Positions 45,811 to 55,120 of a stretch of DNA of 64,000 nt are shown piece after piece. The stretch lies in assembly GCA_022478985.1 (NCBI GenBank), contig JAKSZP010010640.1, positions 115,156-179,155 on the forward strand, written 5' to 3'. Every line of letters begins with the position of its first letter. Within the stretch, counting starts at the first letter, position 1. The DNA comes from Massospora cicadina (lineage: Eukaryota > Entomophthoromycota > Entomophthoromycetes > Entomophthorales > Entomophthoraceae). Under the pieces are notes generated by a model. It did not search any database and was not told the origin of the DNA. It was given only the letters and a program-made list of their open reading frames with translations. The translations under genes were made by a program, and so were the position numbers.

Positions 45811-46379
45811 GCAGGGTGTGGACCTTGTTGAGCTCCACTGGGGTTAGTTCCTCAGAGTTATGTATGGTAGATAAAGTACATAATGATTTGTGGCAGGTAA
45901 GCTCATATCTGCCATAGACCTAATAAAGTGGACTTGTTTGATGTCCTTAATGGGTATCAGAAGGCCTCTGCCAATCTCCTGATGCCTTTTTACGACCAAA
46001 TCCTTCTTGAGGTTCCACAGCATGAGATCAATGGGTCGCTGATAGGATGGGTCTAATACGCTTGGGATACTCTGGGCTCTAAAGGACTAATCACCTCAAC
46101 TCTAGTTAGATGCAACAGACAGCTGTGAGTGATTTGTAGGGTAAGCTTCGTTTCAACTACCCTTTGTTCACCAGCCTTGATGACTAACTCTTCAGAAGCA
46201 TAAATAGGAATACCCTCTAAAGCGTCCACTAATTTGGGCAACTTCTTTGTATTTCGCCCCACTGTTGTGCAATGTAGTGGTAAGGCAGAGGAGGGATAGT
46301 CAACGGTAAAGCGTATTCTTTTCTATTAAGCTCATTATTATCTAGAATCAGAGAACCTCTTAGTTAAGCAGGGAGAGAA

Positions 46380-46730
46380 AGCCCTGGTTCAGATTAATAA
46401 TCCCATCATATTCAAGAATAGACCGAGTACCAATGAGTATATTATTGAATTTGTTAACCAAGGCCACCACTAAGGCTGACAAGATGAGCTTCCCAAAACG
46501 AATAGGCAGAGAAGAATAAGCACTGATGGTGTGAGTGTTGTTTGGCCCCGCAGTTCTAAAATCTTGGTTATAGTTGAGGTCAGGGGCCAGCTTGATTTTT
46601 TATGAGTGTTATTGACAAAACATTCACTGGGGAACCAGCGTCAAGGATAGCTGTGACCCACACTCCATTATTGAAGGCCTCCACTATGGTTAAGGTTCCA
46701 CCCAAGTTGGGAGAAAGCGCAGAGCCTCTT
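46380..46730 (-). pseudogene. Element E aspartic protease
   Basis: Near 46620-46665 the minus strand reads WVTAILDAGSPVNVL. The active site is thus DAG, not the DSG/DTG required for activity. The flap and the closing IGTRSILEYDGIINL stretch follow, parallel to element F (LLGTRFLRDY). Confidence 0.82.
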
Positions 46731-47039
46731 TAGACGGAGAGTAGAGGCAAGCTTTTTGGCAGTGTCAGGGCTTTTTCTTGGATAGTCTGCAGGGTATGAA
46801 CATGCTGGGTGGATCGGATCAGTGTGGCAATGGAATGACCAGCATCACTGGCAGTGTCAATAATCTAAAAACCCTCATCACTTGAGGGAGATAAGTTTGA
46901 CGGGGGATCTTAGTCACATACACTCTCTCCGGGTTCAGCCAGTCAGGTACCTCCACTTCACCTGGGGCTCTTAACACATAATGACCAACATCTTCACAAC
47001 CCCCTTCAGACTCATAGTCATAGGGGTTATCAATGCACG

Positions 47040-48165
47040 TCAGAGAGTCCATCACTTTTGAGGTAGGTTCAGGGCTTCCTTTATTGCAGGAGAGACCATG
47101 GGGGCGCTCATCTACCCTTTTAGATTTAGTCTTTGATGAAGGGGTTTGGGATGCTCCATGGCTACTTGTTTAGATGAGAGATGGCCTGAGGAGCGGGCGA
47201 GGGAGATAATACTAGCGTCGTGGAAGGATGGTATGATAAAGCCACTTGAGGAAACCTCTTTAGAGAAGAAGAGGGGCAAGGAAAGTTGACAACTGCCTTT
47301 ACCAACTGGCTTTATGGAGCTGAAGTAGTAGAGTTCATTGCCCTTCACGTTTATTATCCTCTGACCATCTTAATGGGATGGGGAAGAATTTTGTGGCGGT
47401 AACTCCATAGGAGCAGGTTTACTAATGGAGACAGCCGTAGAAGAGGCTAGAGTGGTCGGAGTAGATAATTGCCTCAGAGATTCTTGTGTAGGGTCAAGTT
47501 CATAGATGTCAGCCACCGCTAGCAAGGCCTCCTTGATATCTCATACATTTTGGAAAGAGCGCTTGACGGCAGAGATATACATCGCCAAAGAGGTATGAGA
47601 TGGCATATATAAAAAACAGCAGCAATAGCATCGTTGAGAAAGAGCATTTTGGCAAACAACAGAGGCTGAGCTTCACTATAAAAACGCTCAACAAAAGAGG
47701 TAATCAACTATTCTTCTTGAAGACTAAGGTACATAATGGCCTGTTTTAGCCTACGCAAGCTCTGAGCTGATCCATACTCCTCAATGAGCGCATTTTTTTA
47801 TGCCCAAGTTTTAAGGGTGTCCATATAAGGTACCATCACCTCTTGGGCGGAGGGGCTGAGTCAGGGGAGGATATGCTTTACTTTTTGGGGATCAATTGTC
47901 CCTTCCATAACAGCCTCATAAACAAAGAGGAATGAGGCATTGCTATCCTCACCTGGGGTAAATTGTCTCTTAGAGGGGTTTGGAGAAAATCAGAGCAGCC
48001 TCATGAGGGGCATGGTAAGTACTCTGTTCAAGTTATTGAGTTGAGCCAGTGTGCAGTCTTGCTGTTGTTCTAAAGCATCTAGCTGGGGTTTGCAAGTAGC
48101 GGAAAGGTTGTGAGGGTTGATTACCCCAACATCCTCTATTTCAAATAAAGTGAATCTGTGGTGTA
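47040..48165 (-). pseudogene. Element E gag region
   Basis: Frames around 47509-47707 read SFVERFYSEAQPLLFAKMLF and NDAIAAVF, parallel to element F's capsid (FFSCFYAQAQPLVTTNH, LDDAITAVI). The open piece 47112-47348 is a serine-rich linker. The region starts next to the primer site at 48169-48187. Stops are frequent. Confidence 0.72.
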
Positions 48166-48168
48166 CTA

Positions 48169-48187
48169 CCCCCTGTAGTGAGAACCA
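48169..48187 (-). promoter_or_regulatory. Element E primer-binding site
   Basis: On the minus strand TGGTTCTCACTACAGGGGG starts four bases from the LTR end at 48192. It differs by one base from the site in D and F. Confidence 0.88.
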
Positions 48188-48191
48188 CTTC

Positions 48192-48913
48192 TGAGAATTC
48201 AGGAATTTGGGTTGTTCACTAGTGCGTTTTTCGCTTGTAAACTAGAATAATTTGCAGGATAAGTATGTTTCTCTACTGCAGGTTAAATATTGTCAGGGGG
48301 TTAATAAACCATTCATTACTAAAATATTAAACTTTAATTGAAATAAGGGATGTTTTTATAAGATATTTTATCAGTAATATTTTTGTGGTTAAGAAGCAAG
48401 CCCTCTCAATATCTCAGTGCTTAGTATTTAATTATGTCAAGACTCAAAATTTAAATTAGGCTAGGGATGTCCAACTTAGGGAATATGATGATTCAACCTA
48501 TCAGAGCTCTTGAGTATCACTTCAATTTAATTGAACAACTAATAAAGTTCAATATTGGGTAGGACTAGTCCATTAGGTAAGGATTTATATTTAACCCAAT
48601 CAATGGGTGGTAAAATATTTGCACTTGCAGAATCCCCTCAACCCTATAAAAGAGGGTGGTCTCCGCCTAGGTGTGTGAAAAAACTATAAGTGGCCAGAGG
48701 AGGAACCTAGGACAGACTCCTCTGATTCTGCTGCATGGTCAGTGCAATCTGACTGCCTGAACTTGTGCTATTTTCCCGAGAAGATATAAAAAAGTGTTAC
48801 CCCAATTTTAAGGGGTTCCACAAAGAATCGACCTGGGACTTTTGGCTGATTTTTTTCATTTATTTACCTCCAAAAAGCTCTTCTCACAATATCAGACTTG
48901 TAATTGTCTGACA
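48192..48913 (-). repeat. Element E 5' LTR
   Basis: Starts TGAGAATTCAGG and ends GTAATTGTCTGACA on the plus strand, matching 36030-36750. The plus strand beyond 48913 returns to element D's integrase. Confidence 0.88.
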
Positions 48914-49020
48914 GATATAAGCGGTCAGGGGCTTAGGTGACATGACAATGGCTGAGTTTATCCTGGAAGATACTATTTATTGCATGGACTCCCATAGCTT
49001 CTTTTGACAGATAATGTGAC
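48914..49020 (+). pseudogene. Element D integrase, part 3
   Basis: Reads MTMAEFILEDTIYC, the cognate of the ATA-ATA-FL helix of other integrases here, then in a neighbouring frame LLLTDNVT, which is the second catalytic aspartate box. It is cut by element G inside that box. Confidence 0.75.
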
Positions 49021-50042
49021 TGTCAAGAAATTAACCATATGGATCCTTCTGTTAATATCAGAACTAGAGGTGTCAGTTCATCAGGCGTGATTTCTGGCTA
49101 ATCGCTTAGGTTAATATTATTAATGTCATTAACTATTAATCAATTTAGGTTTGGTGGAATCTGCATTTGCTGCTAATTGCCATTTGTAGGTCAGTTGTGG
49201 GAATTTCCGGTGGAAAGCTGAAGAATCCGTTGCCAAGCATCCAAATATGGTTCCGCTGCTAATTCAGAGCACCAGCAACTCATGCCAAGGATGCTTGAAG
49301 TTTTATTTATATTTAATAAATTATATACAATTGACTGGTGACTTGTGCTAAGGATTGGTCGAACTAATATAATAATTTGGTAAAGCAGATGAGCGTATTG
49401 GGAGGAAATCATTACCATAAATGATTGAGGATTTATAGAAGTTCCAACTTGGATGGCCAAGGGGTTTATTAGGTGAATTAGACTATAATATAAATAGTCA
49501 TTTTTACCTCCAAATAAATATTTCTCTTTTGGCCATTTGATTTTAGTCTTTAGTTGTTTTTCAGCCAGATTAAAGGAAAATGGGACTGAAGATCCCTGAC
49601 ATTGGCGTAAGGTGATGTTCCTAGAGTGGCCGACGCTGCCAGCTCCCATACCTTCCCCTTGTGAGAAACTGGTGGGAACCTAGCCAAACAGCCACCAATG
49701 ACATTTCCAACTGGCCATCAGCCCTACAGGGTGCAGCACGGGAGTGCCTTGGCCGCTCAGGATGAGGGCAGGACTTGCTGGGACTTCCCAGATGGGTTGG
49801 AGAAGGGTCAGGATGGTGGGGCAGTGTGGGAGTGTCTTGACCACCCAGGATGGGGCAGGACTCGCCAGGGCATACCACGGACCCTGGGGCTAAGGTAAAG
49901 TTGTTAGTCTGCTGTATTGGTGGATTGGACGCGGACTCAAAATGGGTTAGTATGCCTATGAAGGAAAAACGGCAAAGGGCCAACCATTCTTCATACTGGT
50001 TGGCCTGGCACACTAGCGGAGCCCACAGTTGATTTTGCGACA
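49021..50042 (+). repeat. Element G 5' LTR
   Basis: Aligns along its length with 50220-51239, with many substitutions and small indels, so it is old. It has a G/C-rich middle (about 49700-49900) and AT-rich ends. Confidence 0.88.
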
Positions 50043-50043
50043 G

Positions 50044-50062
50044 TAGTGCTCACTACAGGGGG
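50044..50062 (+). promoter_or_regulatory. Element G primer-binding site
   Basis: TAGTGCTCACTACAGGGGG starts one base after the LTR. It differs from the site in D and F only at its second base. Confidence 0.85.
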
Positions 50063-50204
50063 TTTCACTAGTGGGCTTGCTCAAGTAGTTGTGGGATGGG
50101 TTAGGAGGTGGTGAGAGCCACTGGTTCAGACCAGCGCTCTTTCAGGAGGGCGCTGGGGGTCTTGACCCACCATCAGGGTGGATCAGGCTGAAGGATACCA
50201 TCTG

Positions 50205-50219
50205 ATTAAGTGGGGGGAA
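50205..50219 (+). promoter_or_regulatory. Element G polypurine tract
   Basis: TTAAGTGGGGGGAA stands directly before the second LTR (TGTAAAGG at 50220). Confidence 0.8.
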
Positions 50220-51239
50220 TGTAAAGGAATTAACCAGATGGAACCTTTGGATGATATCAGAACTAGGGGTGTCAGTTAGTTGGGCGTGATTGCTGGCTAA
50301 TTGCTTAGGTCACTATTATAAAATGTTAAGAAAATTATTGATCAATTTAGGTTTGGTGTAATCTGCGTTTTCTGACAATTGCCATTTGTAGGTCAATTGT
50401 GAGAATTTCTGGAAGAAAGCCAGTGAATCATTGCCAAGCATCCAAATATGGCTCCACTGCTAATTCAGAGCACTGGTGACTCATGCTGAGGATTGCTGAA
50501 GTTTTATTTATATTTGATAAATTTTATACAATTGACCGGTGACTCATGCTGAGGATGGGTCAAACTAATATAATAATTTGGTGAAGCAGACAAGCGGATT
50601 GGGAAGGAATCGTTACCATGAATGACTGAGAATCTATAGAAGTGCTGTATTGGATGACCAAAGGGTTTAATAGCGAAGTAGCCTATAGTAAAAACAGTCA
50701 TTCTTCCCTCCAAATAAAAATCTCTTTTTAGCTAATTGATTTTAGTTGATAGTTGTTTATCACCTAGTTAGAGGAAAATGGGACTAGAGATTCCTGATGT
50801 TTGCGCGGTGATGCACCTGGAGTGGCTGACGCTGCCAGATCCCATACCTTCTCCTTGTGAGGAACTGGAAGGAACCTGGCCAACCAGCCACCAACAACGT
50901 TGCTGACTGGCTGTTGGCCCTGCGAGCTGCAGCGTGGGAGTGCCTTGGTTGCCAAGGATGGAAGCAGGAATCTCCAGGTCATGCCCAGATGGGTTGGCAA
51001 AGGGTCATGATGGTTGGGCATTTGGGAGTGCCTTGGCCTCCCAGGATGAAGGCAGGTCTCTCTGGTGCACACCATGGACCCTGGGTCTAAGGTAAAGTCA
51101 TTGATCAGCTGTGTTGGTGGTTTGTACGCGGACTCACAAGTGGTTGGTATGCCTATGAAGGCGAAATGGAAAAGGGTTAACCAGTCTTCATACTGGTTGG
51201 CCTGGCACACTAGCGAAGCCCACGTTCAATTTTGTGACA
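50220..51239 (+). repeat. Element G 3' LTR
   Basis: Second copy of the G LTR. Ends TTTTGTGACA and is followed by GAGAC and then by element D's integrase (TNFISHIISKLNYEM). Confidence 0.88.
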
Positions 51240-51689
51240 GAGACTAACTTTATTTCTCATATTATTTCTAAGCTGAATTATGAGATGGTTATACAAGGGG
51301 TATTATATACACCCTATCACCATGAGACCAACAACACCATGTGCAAGCAAATGGTATTCTCGTTGAAATTCTATGGAGGATAATCATGGCCAAGGCATCC
51401 AGATGGAACCTTTTCTTTACTTTAGCCATTTTTTATATTATATTTCTTTTCACTTGAACATGGGCACTCAACATTCACCTTATTTTTATGAGAAGCAGCT
51501 GACTTTTACCCAAATTTATATTTATTGGTCTATCATAAGTATATGGGTCCCATAAAATATTTGGAAACGCCAACGCAGATGTTAATCCAAAGACAAAGCG
51601 CACATGTTCAATTGCAATAGCTCATAAAGTAAGGTTTAAGGATTATAATAATTAAGACTGTGGCCTTTACACCACTTTATGTAGAAGAG
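51240..51689 (+). pseudogene. Element D integrase, part 4
   Basis: From 51244 the plus strand reads TNFISHIISKLNYEMVIQGV and LYTPYHHETNNTMCKQMVFS. These are the continuation after the TDN box and the glutamate box region (usual YHP-TNG--ER-N), with the glutamate lost. Further down the frame breaks up. It ends where solo LTR H begins. Confidence 0.78.
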
Positions 51690-52984
51690 TGTAAGTCTGG
51701 GGAGCTCCCCTTGCACTTAGACCAGGTGGCATTCCCTTTCCCTTCCAGCAAAGGTCTGAAGAGACCATCCGCTCCCTTCATCTCCCAGGGAGACCTCATC
51801 CATGTGGTGTACGAGCAGTGGGTTACAGCTAACCCTCTAAAAGTTCCACCACCCTCCCTGTGTTAACAACCAGAAAATTGTTATGGCAGACCATAGAAAT
51901 CTGCATTGAGGTCTAAGCAATACCTATCAGAATGGGATGGATGTGGCGAGTCCATCCTCTAGGCTGACCTTAAATTCAGTTAATTAGTCAAAAACAATAA
52001 ACTTAACCCTTTACATATGAAATCTCAATTTACTGAACTTTACAAGGCCAAACAGGTGCCAGAGCGATCAGATGTGGGCAGGTTGGGCATCTCAAACCCG
52101 TTCCCAACCACTTGGGACTGTCCTTAGGTGGGATGTCCCTGGGAGGCTCCCATTACCCATTGAGCGAAACATCACTGCTTGAATTGGTGTAATTGTGACA
52201 TAACCGCGATTTGGGTGCCTGAGAACAAACATGATGACTTGGCTCACAGCCAACACCTTTAGAGCTGGTTTAAATTGATTACACCCACTCAAAGTTCCAC
52301 CAGTTTAGGTCAGAACCTTGAATGCCCCATTTCATGCAGCCCAAAGCTAATTACAAACTGCCTGGGCATTTAAGTTATTATCCCACACAGGGAGAATCGA
52401 TGGTCAAATTTTCTTTACAAAAATTTTTAATAAAAATTTCGTCTTTCTAACACATCTTTTACTTTATTATAAATTGATCTTCTTCAGTATCCTGCAACAC
52501 CCGCCAATGTGAAATTATGGGTTATACAATGACTGGGATATTGCGGCCATGTTGGAGACTTTGCTGCCCTCCAACGTTAACTGTTCTTAATGCGCTCAAG
52601 CCTTCATTACCTTTTCTTTTTTTACCAGAGTATCTGCCACCAGGATCCCAGAATTTTGTGGGCAAAATTATCCCCTATCTGGGCAAGAATTGTACTCTCA
52701 CTGGTGGTTCTATTCTGACCCACCCATGTTGGAATATAAACCTGTCATTCCAATCCAACATTTCTCCACGCCCATAGCTGCAGGCTCTGAGACTTTGACA
52801 TCCTGGCTTTTCACTGGGTTACTTATCACTTTTGTGCCCTGTTGGCGCTCATTATTCACTTACCTTTCAGTCCATCCAAATGTCATCCAAGCAGTAGTGC
52901 ATCTAGCATTCTGGCTCACCTTCTGGGTGCTCTTGCACCCTGACTGGAAGGCAAGATTAAACTTTATCTGATGCTTTTCTGACA
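51690..52984 (+). repeat. Solo LTR H of the A family
   Basis: About 1295 bp that align with element A's LTR in plus orientation. The start TGTAAGTCTGGGGAG matches A's TGTAAGTCCCAGGG. A frame (51660-51866) reads PFISQGDLIHVVYEQWVTAN, matching A's PLVTQGDLAHIVDKRWVTAL. The end CTTTTCTGACA matches A's end. Flanks AAGAG and GGGAG agree at 3 of 5 bases, so a decayed duplication is possible. No internal region follows. Confidence 0.75.
52690..52971 (+). CDS. Hydrophobic open frame in solo LTR H
   Basis: A 93-codon open frame without a clear ATG start corresponds to the end of the hydrophobic frame in element A's LTR (16126-16716). Kept features are a W-rich start (YSHWWFYSDPP versus VRYFWHYNPA), a hydrophobic helix (WLFTGLLITFVPCW versus WFFVRILIAVVLHQQF), and LAFWLTFWVLLHPDW versus AFWVLTHPDW. 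Substitution with kept hydrophobicity suggests it once coded for a membrane protein. Function unknown. Confidence 0.45.
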   Translation: MYSHWWFYSDPPMLEYKPVIPIQHFSTPIAAGSETLTSWLFTGLLITFVPCWRSLFTYLSVHPNVIQAVVHLAFWLTFWVLLHPDWKARLNFI

Positions 52985-53156
52985 GGGAGTTAGTTTTGTA
53001 TATATTAACCAAAGGTTTAAATGAACTAAAAGACTGTAGCACATATGGAAAAGGCCTTTTGTAATCATTGAGAAGAAATCTTTGGATGCTAAACTCTAAA
53101 AGAGCCCTGTTAAAGTCCACTTATTTTCTGAGTGCATGCTAAGTTCCTTTAATAAT

Positions 53157-53441
53157 TTTATTTAACTGAGGCAAGCTGACCAGGGGACAGGCATTACCAA
53201 AAGAAAGAAATGACATGAAACCTGAACAGGGTCAACTCCATCAAAGAAAGTTTTTCCACCTCCAGATTGGGACTCAAATTTTTCTGGTTACATCATGAGT
53301 ATGGTTTTCGTGTTATTAGACCTACTAACCGCCAATAGCTTCCTTTGGCTGGCACCCCGATCAATGTGTGAAGGGCGGGAATTGAACCCGCAACCTTCAG
53401 GTTGGTAGCCGTATGCCCTTACCAACTTGCCTTCCACCCCT
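53157..53441 (-). mobile_element. tRNA-derived SINE
   Basis: A 285-bp insert flanked by the perfect 17-bp duplication TAAGTTCCTTTAATAAT (53140-53156 and 53442-53458). Its 5' end (right side, minus strand) is a tRNA-like head of about 75 nt with A and B boxes. A body of about 190 nt of unknown origin follows and ends GTTAAATAAA. The last 30 nt or so resemble the 3' end of the LINEs here (GCTGACCA...GGGAC on the plus strand at 18-20 bp from each end). Both features fit a SINE moved by that LINE. Only one copy lies in the window. Confidence 0.88.
53366..53441 (-). promoter_or_regulatory. tRNA-like head of SINE with pol III boxes
   Basis: On the minus strand GGCAAGTTGG (53423-53432) fits an A box and GGGTTCAATTCCC (53377-53389) a B box. 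The T arm pairs perfectly (GCGGG with CCCGC). The anticodon arm can be drawn (TACGG, loop CTACCAA, CCTGA) with one mismatch. The acceptor stem pairs only with a bulge, and no CCA or terminator follows. It is therefore a SINE promoter, not a working tRNA gene. Confidence 0.8.
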
Positions 53442-53552
53442 TAAGTTCCTTTAATAATATTAGTAGCGTTCTGAGTCAATAGCCAATAATTTTCGATGAT
53501 TTTATTGAACATACTCATCTTTGTTCCCTGATGTTTAGTCAAGTAGATGAAA

Positions 53553-54370
53553 TTTTATAATTGGTTTAGCCAATCATAAATGATATAGTCTTAATTATAA
53601 TTACTTAATTTATACTTTAGCTAATAATAAGTTAGAGGGTTTAACTGTTTCTTATTGATTATCTTTCCCAGCAGCACCCAACTTTTTAAATAGTTGCCAA
53701 AGTTGCATTAAAATACTATTAGTAAATTTCGCCAGGCCCTTCATTCATTGGGCACTACAATGGCAGACAAAATCATCAAACTCCCGCTGTAGCAATCTTT
53801 GTTCCCTTAATTTAAAATCTCCCAAAGCCCCTGGCACAGTTTTCAAATCTCTTATACCCTTCCAATTTTACTTACACCCTTACCCCAAGCTAGCGTAGGT
53901 AATCATTAATAGCCTATAAATATTATAATGGCCATCTTCTTGTATATCAATAGTATTAGCATATTGCTTATTTAAAGAAATTCCTAGCCATATATAATTT
54001 TTCCTGGCCTAATTTAAGCATTACATCTCATATTTTCCCAAAACTAACTGCTTAGTAGTCAGAATTTTCACCAATAAGAGCTTTGAAAATGAGAAGAGAA
54101 TATATGAGCGTAATTGGCATTTGAAGAAAGGATTTTTTTCTCCCATGTAGCCTGCTATCAGCCTACCACAAAGATTGCTTTGATTGGGCCACTTAGTTAC
54201 TAGAAGTAGTAGATACTACACTGTGTTCATTTTTGCTAGTAAACCCCATTTCTGAGAAAATTCTATTCTATGAGAATTTTCCCAGGTTACAGAACTCTAA
54301 CAGCACCTGGTATTTTTGTGTTTTATAACCTGTGAACCAGAAACTTAACACCCCCGCGTCTATTTCAACA
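53553..54370 (+). repeat. Element D 3' LTR
   Basis: Aligns with 25192-26008, with the same block order and nearly equal length (818 bp). The expected TG start has become TT. It ends TATTTCAACA followed by CCTTC. Confidence 0.78.
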
Positions 54371-54375
54371 CCTTC

Positions 54376-55000
54376 ATCTATCTTATAAGAATGCAGACCT
54401 TGCAGCTTTACCCTTATGTGTTGGCTTCTCAAGCTCTATCGTTAGTAATCAGGTTTTTTGCAACACCAGCATCATCATAGCCCAACTAATTAATACTACT
54501 GTAAAGATATCTGTCTTTATCCATTTAGATATGGATCAAAGAGCTATATATTGAGCACAACTTATTTGATTTTTAAGTAAGCTTCTCACAAAGAGCCATG
54601 TAAGACCCTTGTTGTAACAGAAATGTTCTTTCCAGTATTGGACAAAGATACTGGGCAGTACCAACAAGTTAATAGTCCATAAACTTAATAAAACCCCAGA
54701 TAGTGTTTTGCTAGTCTGCATACCATTATGATAATTTTAAAACCATCCTTGGATAAGAGTTAAGATAATACTTAACCCTAACAATGATCCTTGAACCCAG
54801 GTGAGAGCAAATAGTGATTCCCTTAGGTGACTGAGTCCCATATCCTGGAAAAAGGTATCCATAATAGTATATATTTCAAAAAATTAAAATTTAAAGGTAT
54901 TTATATAAAAAAGTTTTATTTAGCCAGATGAGTAAGAACACAGAATTGAGAGATAAAAATTTACTCAATTTTATTTTATAGTATGTTAATATTGATTTCC
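54376..55000. other. AT-rich, no feature
   Basis: No gene recognised between element D and LINE copy 2. A minus-strand open piece of 61 codons (54536-54721) has no motif. It may be decayed repeat DNA. Confidence 0.4.
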
Positions 55001-55120
55001 TTTTTTAAATTTTAAATTTTAAATTTATTGTGGGGAAGGCTGACCATGGGACGGTCACTTCCAAATATGACTCAGGAAAGACAAACTTAGTACCAGGGGA
55101 GGCACCCCAGAGAAGCGATG

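Larger units (their letters stand above)
36030..48913 (-). mobile_element. Element E: Ty3/gypsy, split by element F
   Basis: LTRs 36030-36750 (721 bp) and 48192-48913 (722 bp) enclose gag, protease, RT, RNase H and integrase remnants read on the minus strand. A tRNA-type primer site lies beside the right LTR. Element F (38271-44749) sits in the RNase H. Own length is about 6.4 kb. No clean target duplication was found (GTCTG on the left, GATAT on the right), so either the flanks have mutated or the true LTR ends differ by a few bases. It landed in element D's integrase, whose reading continues on both sides. Confidence 0.9.
49021..51239 (+). mobile_element. Element G: miniature LTR retrotransposon
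   Basis: Two direct repeats of about 1 kb, 49021-50042 and 50220-51239, start TGTCAAG/TGTAAAG and end GCGACA/GTGACA. Only 177 bp separate them. That short inside still has a primer-binding site right after the first LTR and a G-rich purine tract right before the second, but no coding capacity. Flanks are GTGAC (49016-49020) and GAGAC (51240-51244), 4 of 5 alike. It interrupts element D's integrase between two codons' worth of DNA that read on afterwards. It is a TRIM-like non-autonomous element with unusually long LTRs, moved by another element's proteins. Confidence 0.9.
52985..53552 (+). other. Element D 3' part, with SINE
   Basis: Residual element D sequence between H and the 3' LTR. VLYILTKGLNELKDCSTYGK is open just after H but matches nothing I can name. 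The SINE (53157-53441) occupies half of it. No purine tract could be recognised before 53553. Confidence 0.45.
25192..54370 (+). mobile_element. Element D: old Ty3/gypsy enlarged by six insertions
   Basis: LTR-like ends lie at 25192-26008 (817 bp) and 53553-54370 (818 bp), flanked by CCCTC and CCTTC (4 of 5 bases match). The inside holds gag, protease, RT, RNase H and integrase remnants in order on the plus strand. They are interrupted by a LINE, element E (with F inside it), element G, solo LTR H and a SINE. Subtracting these leaves about 7.2 kb, a normal gypsy length. In the integrase the reading resumes on the far side of each inserted element, which shows that the pieces belong to one original element. 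It is the oldest recognisable layer of the right half. Confidence 0.82.

Noticed and set aside
36025..48918. A target duplication for element E
   Set aside because: The left flank GTCTG and right flank GATAT do not match, and shifting the LTR start by two bases did not help. I left the ends as LTR homology gives them.
49621..50013. A 130-residue protein in the G LTR
   Set aside because: The matching stretch in the other G LTR (50764-51210) is open but the wording differs in the way expected for a non-coding G/C-rich repeat. It lies in an LTR, and I saw no conserved motif.
53366..53441. A functional tRNA gene on the minus strand
   Set aside because: The acceptor stem pairs only with a bulge, the anticodon stem has a mismatch, the apparent anticodon ACC is unusual, and the sequence is the end of a 285-bp insert with a target duplication. 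A SINE head explains it better.
55001..55027. A microsatellite at the left end of LINE copy 2
   Set aside because: The TTTTAAA repeats are the LINE's own 3' tail in reverse orientation; copies 1 and 3 have the same kind of tail.
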